A DNA stretch of 64,000 nt from Riptortus pedestris (GCA_019009955.1 CM032230.1:18097501-18161500), one strand, 5' to 3'. Counted from the stretch's first letter, positions 1 through 12,455 are shown. Numbers and translations are program-made. The notes: a model not told the origin generated them from the sequence alone.

Positions 1-129
1 TATTAATAAATCTTTGCTTCTTTAGAATCGGTTTACAAACCATTCCTTTTGAAGATGTATTACTTCTATTATTCGTTTCTTGAGATGAATCTAAAGACAC
101 GATAATATTCCCCATATCAGCCCAAGCAT

Positions 130-312
130 CTAGGCTTTGCGAATGTATTGGCTGCAATAGTAGGGAGTGGGAATGTATAGGCTACAATACTAGGCTATGC
201 GAATGTATAGCATACAATAATAGGCTATGCGAATGTATAGCATACAATAATAGGCTTTGCAAATTTATGACATACAATACTAGGCTATGCGAATGTAGAG
301 TATACTATTCTA
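130..312 (+). repeat. Minisatellite, ~30-bp unit, about six copies
   Basis: The unit reads roughly AGGCTATGCGAATGTATAGC plus CATACAATAAT. The copies drift at the edges and are most regular around 180-260. No open frame runs through it. Positions 1-129 hold no recognised feature. Confidence 0.85.
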
Positions 313-930
313 GATATTCCGAATTCGACGCCCAAAAAAAAACTATTTTAAAAGCTCAGAATGTTTTAAGGAGTTAACTATGTACAATTTTCTGACCACT
401 ACCATTATTTCCCTTAACTCAAAGACACCATAGGTTTATTAACTAGCATTAAAAAAAAAAAATTGTAATCTTAGTTCTATGAATATCTCACACCACCTTT
501 AATATTTATATTAGAAAATTAATTTCTAAACAAAATTTGTTGTGCAACATTTTTAATTTATTATCTCATAGCCGCACTCAACGTAGTCCACGTTTAGGAG
601 TAAATGGATTTTATTTTTGGTTTTACATAAAAAGTGCAAATAACAAGATCGGTAACGATTAAACAAATAGTGGACACACATATTTAGCGGATTCAGGCTT
701 TAGCCAATACTCATCACTGACAATGTCTTCACTATACATTCCTGCATCTTAATACTTTTCTTTGTCCAACACTACTCCTTACTTATCCCAGAGCCCTACT
801 TTCAACAGATTATGAGCATAGCCATTAAGCAAGATGAAAAAAAAAAAGGAGTTTGAGGAAGTCATGAAATACGATGAAGGAGCTGCCCAGGAAGCCTGGA
901 ACAATTTAGGTTAGGAATTACCAGTAGCAA
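313..930. other. Unassigned AT-rich DNA
   Basis: I see no exon, repeat array or transposon signature here, only short A and T runs (near 333, 450 and 838). Confidence 0.5.
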
Positions 931-1373
931 GATGAAAAAGACCGTCACGCAGGGGCTGCGTAAACTAAGCAGATTTCCCACGTGATATTTTAGAATAGAG
1001 AAATTTCACGAGAACCGAACAGTTACTGAAACGGCCGAACTAGCTAGCCGGAAAATCACGACTGCAACCGAAGATAGCCGATCTCCTCATGTCCGTTACG
1101 CTCAATAAAATGCAAATATCTCGGTTAATATTCAAGACAGAGAATAAATGTATATAACAATATTTATAGTAAATTTAATTTGCATTTAGATTGGTTCTAT
1201 ACAATTTTTCGATCTGATGTACAGTAACGGAGATATTCCGAACTTTCGAAAATCCCCCTCCCGCTGGTCCGATTTCAGCCGTTAACGAACTTGATCTTTC
1301 TTTTTACATAAAACGATTAAATACCGAGTTTGGTGACGATTAAACAGAAATTGCGACCGTTAGAGTGTTAACA

Positions 1374-1375
<2 letters not shown>

Positions 1376-1419
<44 letters not shown>
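1376..1419 (+). repeat. (TA)n microsatellite
   Basis: An uninterrupted TA run at the right part of family A copy A1, where other copies also carry TA tracts. Confidence 0.95.
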
Positions 1420-1424
<5 letters not shown>

Positions 1425-1461
1425 GTATTGATGTTTTACCAGATTATATTTATACTATATT

Positions 1462-1688
1462 TGGTGTTGTTATTCTTTTTGGAGTTCTGGTCAATGTTGG
1501 TGTCAATCATGTGGTCAATCTTGGTAAGTAATAATAGAAAAACACCCTTGTTAACAATGTGCAATATTATAAAGTAGTGCCTGTAATTTTACAGCCCTGA
1601 AGAAGAGAAAATAAAGATTCTGGAAATATCGGCATAAACTAAGATTTTTTAACCAACATTGACCAAAACTCCTAAAAGAATAACAATA

Positions 1689-1690
<2 letters not shown>
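1462..1690. mobile_element. Small inverted-repeat element between two TA tracts
   Basis: Arms of about 40 bp (1462-1501 and 1651-1690) are near-perfect inverted copies: GTTGTTATTCTTTTTGGAG on the left against the complement of CTCCTAAAAGAATAACAAT on the right. The 150-bp centre holds CCTGAAGAAGAG and CTGGAAATATC, faintly like the stem motif at 58.06 kb. It sits inside the TA tract of A1. A diverged arm fragment recurs at 12352-12386 (CACTGACCAAAACTCC), also beside TA and CA repeats. The class is uncertain. Confidence 0.55.

Positions 1691-1747
<57 letters not shown>
1691..1747 (+). repeat. (TA)n microsatellite
   Basis: The second half of the TA tract of copy A1, on the far side of the inverted-repeat insert. 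Confidence 0.95.
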
Positions 1748-1752
<5 letters not shown>

Positions 1753-1870
1753 GAACGGACCTCATTTTCGCCATCTCCTCGATCGATGGACATTTGTAGA
1801 AAAGTTTTGAAAATCGTGTCATGAGTACGACCTTAATTGCTGATTTCCCTAAAGGGAAATCTGCTAAAAG

Positions 1871-2242
1871 GAAAGTATGTTGAGGTGGTGATGAAATAAA
1901 GGGAGAGAAAGGATAAGGAAGACTAGGACGTTCTAGGTGTTGAGCTGGCAGTAAGCAAGATGAATGATCATGCAATAATAACAATAAATATTACCTCACA
2001 GAATACTTTGGCTGCTACTCTTGGCGAGAAACTACCGATGATAATCCGAGTGTCTAAATCCTAAAATCACAATGATTGGCAATTAATAATAATGATATTC
2101 TGCAATATTTGAATTATTTATAATAGTCTTCTAGAATTAATAACATACTTCTAGGAAAACGTTTGACTATGCTAAATGAAAAAAAAAAATATTTTCATTT
2201 TGATTCTGTTTATCGTTTATTTCTCTGCAAAGGACGCTATGA
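1871..2242. other. Unassigned spacer
   Basis: No repeat or exon recognised between copy A1 and the 33-bp minisatellite. Confidence 0.5.
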
Positions 2243-4133
2243 TAGGTAGGACCCAGAGGCCGGGTTTTGCTGGAATCTGTAGAACACATAGAGCAGGTCT
2301 TATTGTAATCGGCAGGACATAGAGAGCGGATATTGCTGGGATTGACTTGACACGGAGCGGGTATTGCTGGGATCGGCAGAACACAGAGAGCACGTCTTAT
2401 TGTAATCGGTAAGACAAAGAGAGCGGGTATTGCTGGGTTCGGCTTGATACAGAGAGCGGGTGTTGCTGGGATCGACTTGACACAGAGAGCAAGTGTTGCT
2501 GGGATCGGAAGGACACAGAGAGCGGTTGTTGCTGGGTTCGGCTTGATACAGAGAGCGGGTGTTGCTGGGATCGACTTGACACAGAGAGCAAGTGTTGCTG
2601 GGATCGGAAGGACACAGAGAGCGGGTGTTGCTGGGATTGACTTGACACAGAGAGCGGGTGTTGCTGGGATCGACTTGACACAGAGAGCGGGTGTTGCTGG
2701 GATCGACTTGACACAGAGAGCGGGTGTTGCTGGGATCGACTTGACACAGAGAGCAAGTGTTGCTGGGATCGGAAGGACACAGAGAGCAAGTGTTGCTGGG
2801 ATCGGAAGGACACAGAGCAGGTGTTGCTGGATTCTACAGGATATGGTGAGCAGATGTCGCTGGGACCGGTAGGACACAGAGAGCAGGTTTTGATGGGATC
2901 GGCTGGACACAGGGAGGGGGTGTTGCTTGGATCGACAGGACATAGAGCAGGTGTTGCTGGGATCGACAGGACACAGAGAGCAAGTGTTGCTGGGATCGGA
3001 AGGACACAGAGAGCGGGTGTTGCTGGGATCGACTTGACACAGAGAGCAGGCGTTGCTGGGATCGACAGGATAGAGAGCAGGTGTTGCTGGATTCTACAGG
3101 ATATGGTGAGCAGATGTCGCTGGGATCGGTGGGACACAGAGAGCAGGTTTTGATGGGATCGGCTGGACACAGAGTGTGGGTGTTGCTGGGATCGACAGGA
3201 CACAGAGCAAGTGTTGCTGGATTCGACAGGACACACAGAGCAGTTGTTGCTGGGATCGGAAGGACACAGAGAGCGGGTGTTGCTGGGATCGACTTTGCAC
3301 AGAGCAGGCGTTGCTGGGATCGACAGGATATAGACAGCAGGTTTTATTGTAATCGGCAGGATAAAGTGAGTGGGGTAAGTGAGTGGGTGTTGCTGGGATC
3401 GGTAGGACACAGAGAAGAGGTGTTGCTGGGATCGACTAGACACAGGGAGCGGGTGTTGCTTGGATCGATAGCACATAGAGCAGGTGTTGCTGGATTCTAC
3501 AGGATATGGTGAGCAGATGTCGCTGGGACCGGTAGGACACAGAGAGCAAGTGTTGCTGGGATCGACTTGACACAGAGAGCGGGTGTTGCTGGGATCGACA
3601 GGACAGAGAGCAAGTGTTGCTGGGATCTACAGGATACAGAGAGGAGGTGTTGCTGGGATCGGTAGGACACAGAGAGGAGGTGTTGCTGGGATCGACTAGA
3701 CACAGAGAGCAAGTGTTGCTGGGATTGACTTGACACAGAGAGCGGGTGTTGCTGGGATCGACTTGACACAGAGAGCGGGTGTTGCTGGGATCGACTTGAC
3801 ACAGAGAGCGGGTGTTGCTGGGATCGGAAGGACACAGAGAGCAAGTGTTACTGGGATCGGAAGGACACAGAGAGCGGGTGTTGCTGGGATTGACTTGACA
3901 CAGAGAACAAGTGTTGCTGGGATCGGAAGGACACAGAGAGCGGGTGTTGCTGGGATCGACTTTGCACAGAGCAGTTGTTGCTGGGATCGGTAGGACACAG
4001 AGAGCGGGTGTTGCTGGGATCGACTTGACACAGAGAGCATGTGTTACTCGGATCGACTTGACACAGAGAGAAAGTGTTGCTGGGATCGGAAGGACACAGA
4101 GAGCGGGTGTTGCTGGGATCGGCAGGACACACA
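2243..4133 (+). repeat. Large 33-bp minisatellite with higher-order structure
   Basis: Roughly 57 copies of a 33-bp unit, for example TGTTGCTGGGATCGACTTGA then CACAGAGAGCGGG, with alternating CGACTTGAC and CGGAAGGAC subtypes. A longer block starting GTTGCTGGATTCTACAGGAT and containing GGTGAGCAGATGTCGCTGGG recurs near 2820, 3080 and 3482, so groups of units were duplicated together. Because 33 is divisible by 3, both strands stay open for long distances (11-residue repeats such as QRAGVAGIDLT or SRSQQHPLSVS). I treat these as non-coding by-products. Confidence 0.93.
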
Positions 4134-4660
4134 GAGCCACCCCCTAACAGGACGATTAATGGACTCCCCCCTCCCCTATTTCCTGTTAGTCCTGTCTCTC
4201 ATATTCGTCTCCATATATAGGCCGACCCTTTCGCATCGAACACTACCTCCCCCAACACATCAACAACTTTTGCTCCTCATGCATTCAATTAATTGTTTCA
4301 TTAAAAATAATAAAAAATAAAGATTATCAGGCCATTGAAATATTTTCCAATTCTAAAATGTTACATTCTTATTAATGATATTAATATTTTAAAAAAAAAA
4401 ACTGTTTATAATTTTCCTCTTTCCTATTCACAAATAGGCCGAACTTTTTTGTTAGATTTGTTTAACGTTGAAGTAATACAGAAATTCACAACTTAATTCC
4501 AGGCTTCAGACATCTACACCAACTTCATCAGTGCATCACTTCCAAGGTAGTTCAGCCCATGCTGTTAAACTTGTTCAGCTCATCACTCCAATTTCAGTTA
4601 AGTGCAGCACTCCTAAGCCATTTTAGTGAATGAGTTCTACTCCAATTCAAGTGCATAACC
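4134..4660. other. Unassigned spacer
   Basis: Mostly AT-rich after a C-rich start (4140-4260). Between 4500 and 4625 there is weak, irregular repetition of CATCACT and TTCAGC words. No exon or element was recognised. Confidence 0.4.
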
Positions 4661-4665
4661 TATAC

Positions 4666-4866
4666 TCATGTCCATCCCTCCTTGTAGTCATCAACATGCT
4701 GCTCTTTTCGTATAACGAAACTCATCGAAATCCTGATGTGTTCAAAATAGGATTTTCTAGACCTTCCTCTTCCTCTATGCTCAAGAACCTTACCTTCAAA
4801 TATACTTGTAATTAAGTCATTGTGCCTTATGATATGACCGAAAAGTTTCACTCTCCTTTTTTCCAT
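4666..4866 (-). pseudogene. RTE-like retrotransposon ORF, C-terminal fragment
   Basis: An isolated fragment reads KLFGHIIRHNDLIT, then GKVLEHRGRGRSRKSYFEHI. The W/LFGH-x-x-R and GRGR(P/S)R-x-SYFEDI pattern is the usual C-terminal end of RTE-type endonuclease and reverse-transcriptase proteins. No RT domain is attached, so it is a truncated relic lying in intron 4 of the receptor gene, on the same strand. Confidence 0.6.
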
Positions 4867-5011
4867 TGCCGTGATAAGAATATTCCATTACACCCATTTT
4901 CACTCACAACACTCCCTTGAAATGGAACACGAGAATTCAGTTGAAAGGAACTGAAAAGGAAAGAAAATATCTTAGGTACTGGATATCACATAAAAAAATA
5001 AAAATTATTAC

Positions 5012-5116
5012 CTTGAGCGCTTGTAACTGTGTCCTTATCTCGCTCTGGGAGAAGGTGACCGCAGCTTTGCAGGAAATGTTTGCTTGTTCCAGCTCAGTTA
5101 CCAAATCATTCATCCC
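5012..5116 (-). CDS. GABA-B-R3: GABA-B receptor type 3-like, exon 4
   Basis: The exon has 35 codons reading GMNDLVTELEQANISC, then KAAVTFSQSEIRTQLQALK. It continues exon 3 (IYSL then GMNDLV) along the second lobe of the Venus-flytrap domain; LVTELE-x-ANISC is the R3-type helix and strand. The acceptor is GCTGTTTCAG and the donor is AAG followed by GTAATA, both phase 0. It is the last receptor exon in the window. More than 5 kb downstream of it shows no further exon, so intron 4 is long too. Confidence 0.88.
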
Positions 5117-7185
5117 CTGAAACAGCAATGTATTACCGTATTAAAAGGTAATTGGATGTATATAGACTTGGGCATACAACTATTCTGCAGACAAACCGCA
5201 TGGCCAATTTAGACTAGAAACAGAAGGAAAAGCTGTCAGAAATACGTATATTGTTTTCACATATCAGACCATTTGTAGGCGCTGGATGTGCTAAGTAAGG
5301 ACCAGCATGTGCCAACATACCGATGAGGGAAGGAGCCATTGGAGAACCTTGTGCTAAACGACCTATGATGGAAGGTTTTGAATGTGAGTATATGATGAGT
5401 TAGTGTTTGTAGTTACTGCCTGAAGGACAAGGAACAGAGCAAGCCTCTGCGTTCTCATCACTTTCTACGAAGCCGGTCTAGAGAAAGGAAGTCTTCCTCG
5501 GCCTTGGGCCGTCTTAATTTAAATTTATTAGAGCTGGAACTGGGCATATAATGAATTATTGTAAAAAAGGGTATAAAAGAATATGAGCCTATGCCTCCTG
5601 TTCATACTTATTAAAGTATTATTAGTTTGTCTTCCATCATGCATCGATTGTTTCAATTTCTAATCGTCCACAAACTTGATCGAGTGGTAAGCGACTCCTC
5701 TTGTAAATACTATTGCTTTTCATCCCAAATTCTTTGTAGGGATGATCTTGAGGTAGGCATGCTTCAGGGTGTCCATCAGTTATTGTTCTCAGTGCTTCAA
5801 GCCATCATGGAACCGCCATGGGTTATTGTTCTTCTCACAGGTTCGAGCGTGTCTGCACATTGTCCGCTAACTATCTCCCTTCTGCTCGGACGGGCCAATC
5901 AATTACTTTCGCTCCACCTCTCAAACCTACTCCCAACACTCCAATGCCTCCATAATCAACTCGTAGCTAGATTATTCAGAAATGAAGCGGCTGTATGAAT
6001 AGATTATTCATTTAAATCATCCCGATCATTCCTTCATGAATAAATATGTTAGCTGACTCCAGCGTAGAATACTCCTTCCCTTCAAAACGGAATAAAAACA
6101 TTCATCATTTCATCACTTGCCATTGTTCGCAAATGAACCATCCATTTGACTAGAGTGGATCAATTTATTATCTGACTTATTGTTGTAATTAAAAATATAA
6201 ATATTTATTTGTCTTTCTCAAGACATTATCTTCTCAGCACTCAATCAGACTCAATATTTATTACTTAGCAAAGAACCAATTAGTCAATGAGGATAACTTA
6301 GGATATATGTTCTTTTTAGCATTAAAGATTTTAATCAGTTAGGTTAGATTAAAAACTGTTTCTAGGAAACCAAAAGCGGAATTTTGTATATATATAATAT
6401 TATATTATATATTAGAAAGGTAGAATAGAGAGAAAGGGAGGGGGGTGTATTTATTGGAAGGGCTGCATTCTACTAATCAAACACCCCTTTTATCTAACTC
6501 CAAGCCCTATAATTCTTAAAGTACCTAGGCCTTCTGTTACATCCACTTTCTAAAACGCGTAGTTCTCCCTATTCCCTGTCTTGATCTGTCCTAACCCGAG
6601 CCATCTCAATAGGGCTTGGGTCAACAAAAATTCTTGAATTTTTAATGAGCAGCTGTTTGGTGGCATTTGCTTTCTTATTTAGAGATTTTCTTTATAAGGA
6701 TTTTTTATAATTTTTAACATTCGTCGCTGTCATAATAATGATAATCGGGTATCGTAATAATGTTCTTCATGACCAAGAATCGTATAGACAATTCGTTTTA
6801 CACGGTACTACCCGGAGCTTGACGTAACCTTTACAAGACACGATGAAGGCAGCAAGCAGCCCCATATATTAAGTCGAATAAATACCATTGAAGGATAGAA
6901 CTACTTTTGGGAAAATACTGATCCTTCATTCCTATGAACATTATTATTATTATTCAAACAATAGTCGCATTTCGCAACAGGGGCGATTTAGCGATGACTC
7001 AGTTATTTAATATACAGCATAATAATTAACTTATTTAACATATAACATATTTAACATATAACCTATTTAACATATTACATATTTAATATATAACATATTC
7101 AAGATATAACATATTTAACCTATAACATATAATCATTATATTTACGTAAGTGTGGTCATTTCTGCAAATATTTTCAGTATTGCCC
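5117..7185. other. Intron 3 DNA without recognised genes
   Basis: An AT-rich stretch. The open frame at 5627-5998 shows no familiar motif. The only clear structure is the 16-17-bp AT minisatellite at 7025-7135. A (TAT)n run lies near 6940-6955. Confidence 0.5.
7025..7135 (+). repeat. AT-rich minisatellite, 16-17-bp unit
   Basis: Repeats of about CATATTTAACATATAA, six to seven imperfect copies. Confidence 0.8.
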
Positions 7186-7194
7186 TACATTATA

Positions 7195-7560
7195 ATTTTT
7201 TGAAAATGTTGTTTTGTTTAAAGTATTGTAATACGCGGTCTATATACGGGCTACAGTCATGTAGTAATTCAGTCAAAGTGTATGGCAGGTCTATGTGAGT
7301 CCTTAGATAGCAGTCAGTAAGTATATGTTTTATAGTAAGTCTACAGTTACAGTATTGGATGGATTTTGTGTAATATGTACGAGATGAGTGGATGTGAAAT
7401 GTACATATATGTTTTTTAGTGAATGTAATGAGCTAAGAGAGTCAGTGCAAGTTATATGTCCGAGTCTGTAGTTTCAGGTATATTGTCTATCGCAAGTTTC
7501 AGGGCTTCAAGCTCAGCTGTATACATGCTAGTCACATCTGGCAGCTGAGACATTCCTATG
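7195..7560 (-). pseudogene. I-like non-LTR retrotransposon, 3' end fragment (RNase H start and zinc knuckle)
   Basis: Reading on the minus strand, YTAELEALKLAIDN (start of an RNase H domain with its catalytic glutamate) is followed, after decayed sequence, by CNCRLTIKHILTDCYL (the C-x-C, H, C knuckle) and TELLHDCSPYIDRVLQYFK. The knuckle and tail match the better copies at 15.6, 41.0 and 55.6 kb. Stops and shifts break it. Confidence 0.6.
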
Positions 7561-8195
7561 ATCTATCTGTCATAGATCATTCTTATGATATTTGTCATAG
7601 AAAGGTTACTATTTAATATACTATTTTATTTAATTTTTTTGTTGTTCACTTGTGTTTACATTACTATACTTTCTATTGTGTTATGTATTTATTAATTTAT
7701 ATATGTAATTATTTATTTATTATTATTTTTTCAAAGTAAACTTATTACTAAAAGATATTATATATTTTCCTGTGCTAAAGGAAATGAAGTATCTATTTAT
7801 ATGTCAATGTCAGTATACGTGCTAAATATAAATTTAACGCAAAGCTTTATAGTGAGACAAAATAGCTAGATACATAGAGGGAGATTTCAGATTTAATGAA
7901 AATGAAGTTAGAGTTGAAAATATGTGGAATACCACAAGAGGGTGGGGAGTTAGAAATTATATGGAGACTGTCAAAGTACCACCCCCACCCCCCCTTTGTA
8001 AAATTGTTATATTATTATTTTGAAAGTTCAATTTTCCCCAAGTCCTAACTTCCTCGGCTCCCCCCCCCCCCCCACCTCATCGCCAACTCTCTTTCCTTTA
8101 TGTCATTACACCCCAACGACCACAATTCATCGAAATTTCTCCATTCTCAATGTCACCAATCGTTGCAGAGCAATGCTTATTGACCACTCTTACCT
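7561..8195. other. Unassigned AT-rich DNA
   Basis: No exon recognised. There is a C-run at 8060-8074 and a short (TA)n at 8204-8221 where family B copy B1 starts. Confidence 0.4.
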
Positions 8196-8220
8196 ATATA
8201 TCTATCTATATATATATATA

Positions 8221-9350
8221 AAATTGTAACCTCTGTCTGTACATTGATTTTTTTCGCGAAATTTCACGATAACTTTTCGTTTCACATGTCATAGACACCA
8301 TAACTGCATTTTGTTTCTTTGGTGTCTGTTTGTTTGTTTGTTTGTTTGTTTATTTGTTTGTTTGTTTGTTACCTTTTCACGCATAAACGGCTGAACCGAA
8401 TTTTATGAAACTTGGTATGTGTATTACTACTAGCCCAACTTAGACTTTAGGCTATATTAATATTCTCTAAGACAAACAGGAGTGGGGGTTATAAGGGAGG
8501 CCTGAAATTAAAAATAGCGATATTTCGTTTCCTATTGCTTTTTCAGCAAATATGCCCATAACAAAAGTTGTTTATTTTGTAATTTAGAGTAACTTTTATT
8601 ATATGCACTTTTGCCGTATACGGAAGTATAAATGAGTTATACGCTAAAAACTATAGCGGGAGTCAACAATTTTATTTGGCACAAAAGACTCAACCGAACT
8701 AAACCAAACTCGGTATGTGAATTTGCACTGACGCCTTCCTTATAATAAGCCATACTAACATTTCTAGGGACGGGCAGGAGTGGGGGTTATAAGGAAGGCC
8801 TGAATTTAAAAATAGCGGTATTTCGTTTCTTATTGCATTTTCGGCAAATATGAACATAACAAAAGTTGTTTATTTTGTTATTTAGAGTAACTTTTGTCAT
8901 ATTCATTTTCGTCTTTCAACAAAGTATTAACGAGATATACACTATAAACTAAAGCGGGAGTCAACGATTTCATTGAGCGCTAACGAGTAAACCAAACTTT
9001 CAAAAACTTGGTATGTCAATTAGCATTAATTCTTCCATGATTATAAGATATATTAAAATTTTTAGGTTTGACCGGGAGGAGGGGTTATAAGGGAGCCCGA
9101 AATAAAAATTCGCGATATTTCATTGTCTATTTGTCTACGGGAAATATGACAATTTGGAGGACAGTGAAGACGTACATAAAAAATTAATTTTTTATTAACA
9201 AATGCCAAAAACGCGAATTAACCCTAAACACTGGGACGGGTAAATGTCAAAATATTGTGCAAATTAATGCCTTGCCAAAAAAATACCATCACCATTTCAG
9301 CCTCAAATGAATTCCCGAGCGAAGCCGGGTATCTAAGCTAGTATATATAT
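8221..9350 (+). mobile_element. Family B element, copy B1
   Basis: The left end reads AAAATTGTAACCTCTGTCTG, then TTTCGCGAAATTTCACG, then a (GTTT)n run (8328-8370) and ACGGCTGAACCGAATTTT. The body is three modules of about 295 bp, each with a GGAGTGGGGGTTATAAGG box and ACAAAAGTTGTTTATTTTGT. The right end is GCCTCAAATGAATTCCCGAG, GAAGCCGGGTATCTAAGCTA and then (TA)n. No protein is encoded. The autonomous partner is unknown. Confidence 0.75.
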
Positions 9351-10436
9351 AAAATTGTAACCTCTGTCTGTACATTGATTTTTTTCGCGAAATTTCACGA
9401 TAACTTTTCGTTTCACATGCCATAGACACCATAACTGCATTTTGTTTCTTTGGTGTCTGTTTGTTTGTTTTTTGTTTGTTTGTTTGTTACCTTTTCACGC
9501 ATAAACGGCTGAACCGAATTTTATGAAACTTGGTATGTATATTACAACTAACCCAACTTAGACTTTAGGTTATATTAATTTTCTCTGAGGCTAACAGGAG
9601 TGGGGGTTATAAGGGAAGCCTGAAATTAAAAATAGCGATATTTCGTTTTCTATTGGTTTTTCGGCAAATATGCACATAACAAAAGTTGTTTATTTTGTTA
9701 TTTGGAGTAACTTTTGTTATATACACTTTTGTCGTTTACCGAAGTTTAAATGCGTTATACGCTAAACATTATAGCCGGAGTCAACAATATTATTTGCCAA
9801 AAAAGACTCAACCGAACTAAATAAAACTATAATATGGTGTATTAGCAGTGAGGGCTTCATTATAATAAGCAATACCAACATTTCTATGGACGGGCAGGAG
9901 TGGGGTTATAAGGGAAGCCTGAAATTAAAAATAGCGATATTTCGTTTCTTATTGGTTTTTCCGCAAATATAAACATAATAAAAGTTGTTTATATTGTTAT
10001 TTGGAGTAACCTTTGTTATATACACTTTTGTCTTATACCCAAGTATAAATGAGTTATACGTTAAAACTTTAGCGGGCACTAACGGCTGAACCGAACTTAA
10101 CAAAACTTGGTATGTCAATTAGCATTAATTCTTCCATGATTATAAGTTATATTAAAATTTTTAGGTTCGAACGGGAGGGGGGTTATAAGGGAGGCCTGAA
10201 ATAAAAATTCACCATATTTACATGTATAAGAGACGGGAAATATAAAAATACGAAGACTGTGAAGAATTATCGAACAAATAATTCTATTATTAGCAAATCA
10301 CCGGCAACGACGGGTATCAATCCTAAACACTGGGACGGGTAAATGTTAAAATATTGTGCAATGTAAAGCCTGCTAAAAAATACCATCACCATTCAGCCTC
10401 AAATGAATTCCCGGGCGAAGCCGGGTATCTGAGCTA

Positions 10437-10437
<1 letters not shown>
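9351..10437 (+). mobile_element. Family B element, copy B2 (head-to-tail with B1)
   Basis: It repeats the full B1 order: left end, shorter (GTTT)n at 9466-9490, modules at about 9595, 9895 and 10165, and a right end GAAGCCGGGTATCTGAGCTA. It joins B1 through only (TA)5, so the two are a tandem pair sharing one TA spacer. Confidence 0.75.

Positions 10438-10493
<56 letters not shown>
10436..10493 (+). repeat. (TA)n microsatellite
   Basis: A TA run of about 58 bases at the right end of copy B2, separating it from B3. Confidence 0.95.
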
Positions 10494-10498
<5 letters not shown>

Positions 10499-10890
10499 CT
10501 ACTGTACGCGTGTATGCCACTGAACTCCTACGAAACGGCTGGACCCATTTGAATGAATTTTGTTGTATGCGTTTGGGTGATGCCCTGGATGGTTTAGATT
10601 CACAAATCAGCCCAGCAGATTGGGCAGAAGTGGTGGTTGTATGGGAGGCCTAAAATTAAAAATAGACATTTCGTTTCCTATTGGTTTTTCGGCAAATATG
10701 CACAAGATAAAAGTTGTTTATTTTGTTATTTAGAGTAACTTTTGTCGTATAACAAAGTATAAACGAGATGTACACTAAAACATTATTGAGGGAGCCAACA
10801 ATTTTATTGGGCTCTATCGATTGAACCGAACTTAACAAAACTCTATATGTAAATTAGCATTAATTCTTCAATGATTATAAGCTATATTAA
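10494..10890 (+). mobile_element. Family B element, copy B3 (truncated, different left end)
   Basis: Its left end is ATTCTACTGTACGCGTGTAT then GAACTCCTACGAAACGGCTG, unlike B1 and B2, but the same left end appears inverted near 29870-29940. It has one module, then breaks off at a second TA tract (10893-10939). Confidence 0.65.
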
Positions 10891-10904
10891 ATATATATAT
10901 AATC

Positions 10905-10939
<35 letters not shown>

Positions 10940-10941
<2 letters not shown>

Positions 10942-12285
10942 AATATTTATAAATCTCCTGTCACGATGTTTGTCCGCGATGGACTCCTAAACTACTTAAC
11001 CGATTTTAAATTAAATTGGCACACCGTGAGCAGTCTGGTCCAACTTACGAACAGGAGTGGGAGTTATAAGGGAGGCCTGATATTAAAAATAGCGATATTT
11101 CGATTCCTATTGCTTTTTCAGCAAATATGTATATAACAAAAGTTGTTTATTTTGTAAATTAGAGTAACTTTTGTTATATGCACTTTTGCCGTATACGGAA
11201 GTATAAATGAGTTATACGCTATAAACTATAGCGGGAGTCCACAATTTTATTTGGCACGAAAGACTCAACCGAACTAAACCATACTCGCTATGTGAATTAA
11301 TACTAACAATTTCCTTATAATAAGCCATACTAACATTTCTAGGGACGGCAGGAGTGGGGGTTATAAGGGAGGCCTGTAATTAAAAATAGCGATATTTCGT
11401 TTCCTAGCATAAATGAGTTATACGCTATAAACTAAAGCGGGAGTCCACAATTTTATTTGGCACTAAAGACAACCGAATTAAACCAAACTCGGTATGTGAA
11501 TTAGTACTAACGCCTTCATTATAATAAGCTATCCTACATTTCTAGGGACGGGCAGGAGTGGGGGTTATAAGGAAGGCCTGAAATTAATAATAGTGATATT
11601 TCGTTTCCTATTGCATTTTCGGCAAATATGCACCTAACAAAAGTTGTTTACTTTGTTATTTAGAGAAACTTTTTTTTATATACACTATCAACGTATACCG
11701 AAGTATAAAGGCGTTATACGCTAAAAATTATAGCGGGAGACAACAATTTTATTTGGCACAAAAGACTCAACCGAACTAAATAAAACACTCAGTATGTGTA
11801 TTAGCACTAACGCCTTCCTTATAATAAGCCATACTAACATTTCTAGGGACGGGCAGGAGTGGGGGTTATAAGGGAGTCCTGAAATTAATAATAATGATTT
11901 CCTATTGGGGTTTCGGCAAATATGCACATAACAAAAGTTGTTTATTTTGTTATTTAGAGAAATTTGCTCAACACTTCTTTTCAATATGAACTACCAGGTA
12001 CCTCACCTCAAAAAATTAATTCAAATGTATGTCAATATTTTCTCCTTAATAATTCAAATCTATGCATAATGCACAGGAGACGGGAAATATGACAATGTGC
12101 AGGACAGTGAAGTCTTACATAAAAAAATAATTTTATTATTAACAAATGCCAACAACGGCCCTAATAACCCTAAATACTGGAACGGGTAAATGTCAAAATG
12201 AAGTGCAAAGTAAAGCCTTGCCAAAAATATACCATCACTATTCAGCCTCAAATGAATTCCCAGGCAAAGCCGGGTATCTGAGCTA
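10940..12285 (+). mobile_element. Family B element, copy B4 (third type of left end)
   Basis: It starts ATCTCCTGTCACGATGTTTG and GATGGACTCCTAAACTACTT, then runs through four modules (boxes near 11048, 11347, 11560 and 11858) into the usual right end GCCTCAAATGAATTCCCAGG and GCCGGGTATCTGAGCTAGTA. Left ends differ between copies while modules and right end are shared. Confidence 0.7.
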
Positions 12286-12339
<54 letters not shown>

Positions 12340-12385
12340 GTGTTGTTGTAGTCACCCACACTGACCAAAACTCCAAAAAAAAACA

Positions 12386-12452
<67 letters not shown>
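12286..12452 (+). repeat. Compound (TA)n-(CA)n-(TA)n microsatellite
   Basis: TA at 12286-12333, a 50-bp piece with CACTGACCAAAACTCC (the arm fragment also seen at 1.65 kb), CA at 12386-12423, then TA to about 12448. Confidence 0.9.

Positions 12453-12455
<3 letters not shown>

Larger units (their letters stand above)
936..1870 (+). mobile_element. Family A element, copy A1 (near complete, with a nested inverted-repeat insert)
   Basis: The left end reads CGTCACGCAGGGGCTGCG and then AAGCAGATTTCCCACGTG, as in other copies. The shared interior follows: ATCTCGGTTAATATT, CGGAGATATT, GATTTCAGCCGTTAACGAAC, TGATCTTTCTTTTTACAT and GCGACCGTTAGAG, then (TA)n. The right end is TTTTGAACGGACCTCATTTT, TCATGAGTACGACC and the palindrome GATTTCCCTAAAGGGAAATC followed by TGCTAAAAGG. 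It has no coding capacity. The TA tract is split by a separate insert at about 1420-1690. Confidence 0.75.

Noticed and set aside
1365..1577. Open frames rich in YIYIYI, here and at other TA tracts
   Set aside because: They are translations of (TA)n microsatellites.
2243..4133. Possible repetitive protein genes or a CRISPR-like array
   Set aside because: A contiguous 33-bp tandem minisatellite without spacers; the long frames exist because the unit length is a multiple of three.
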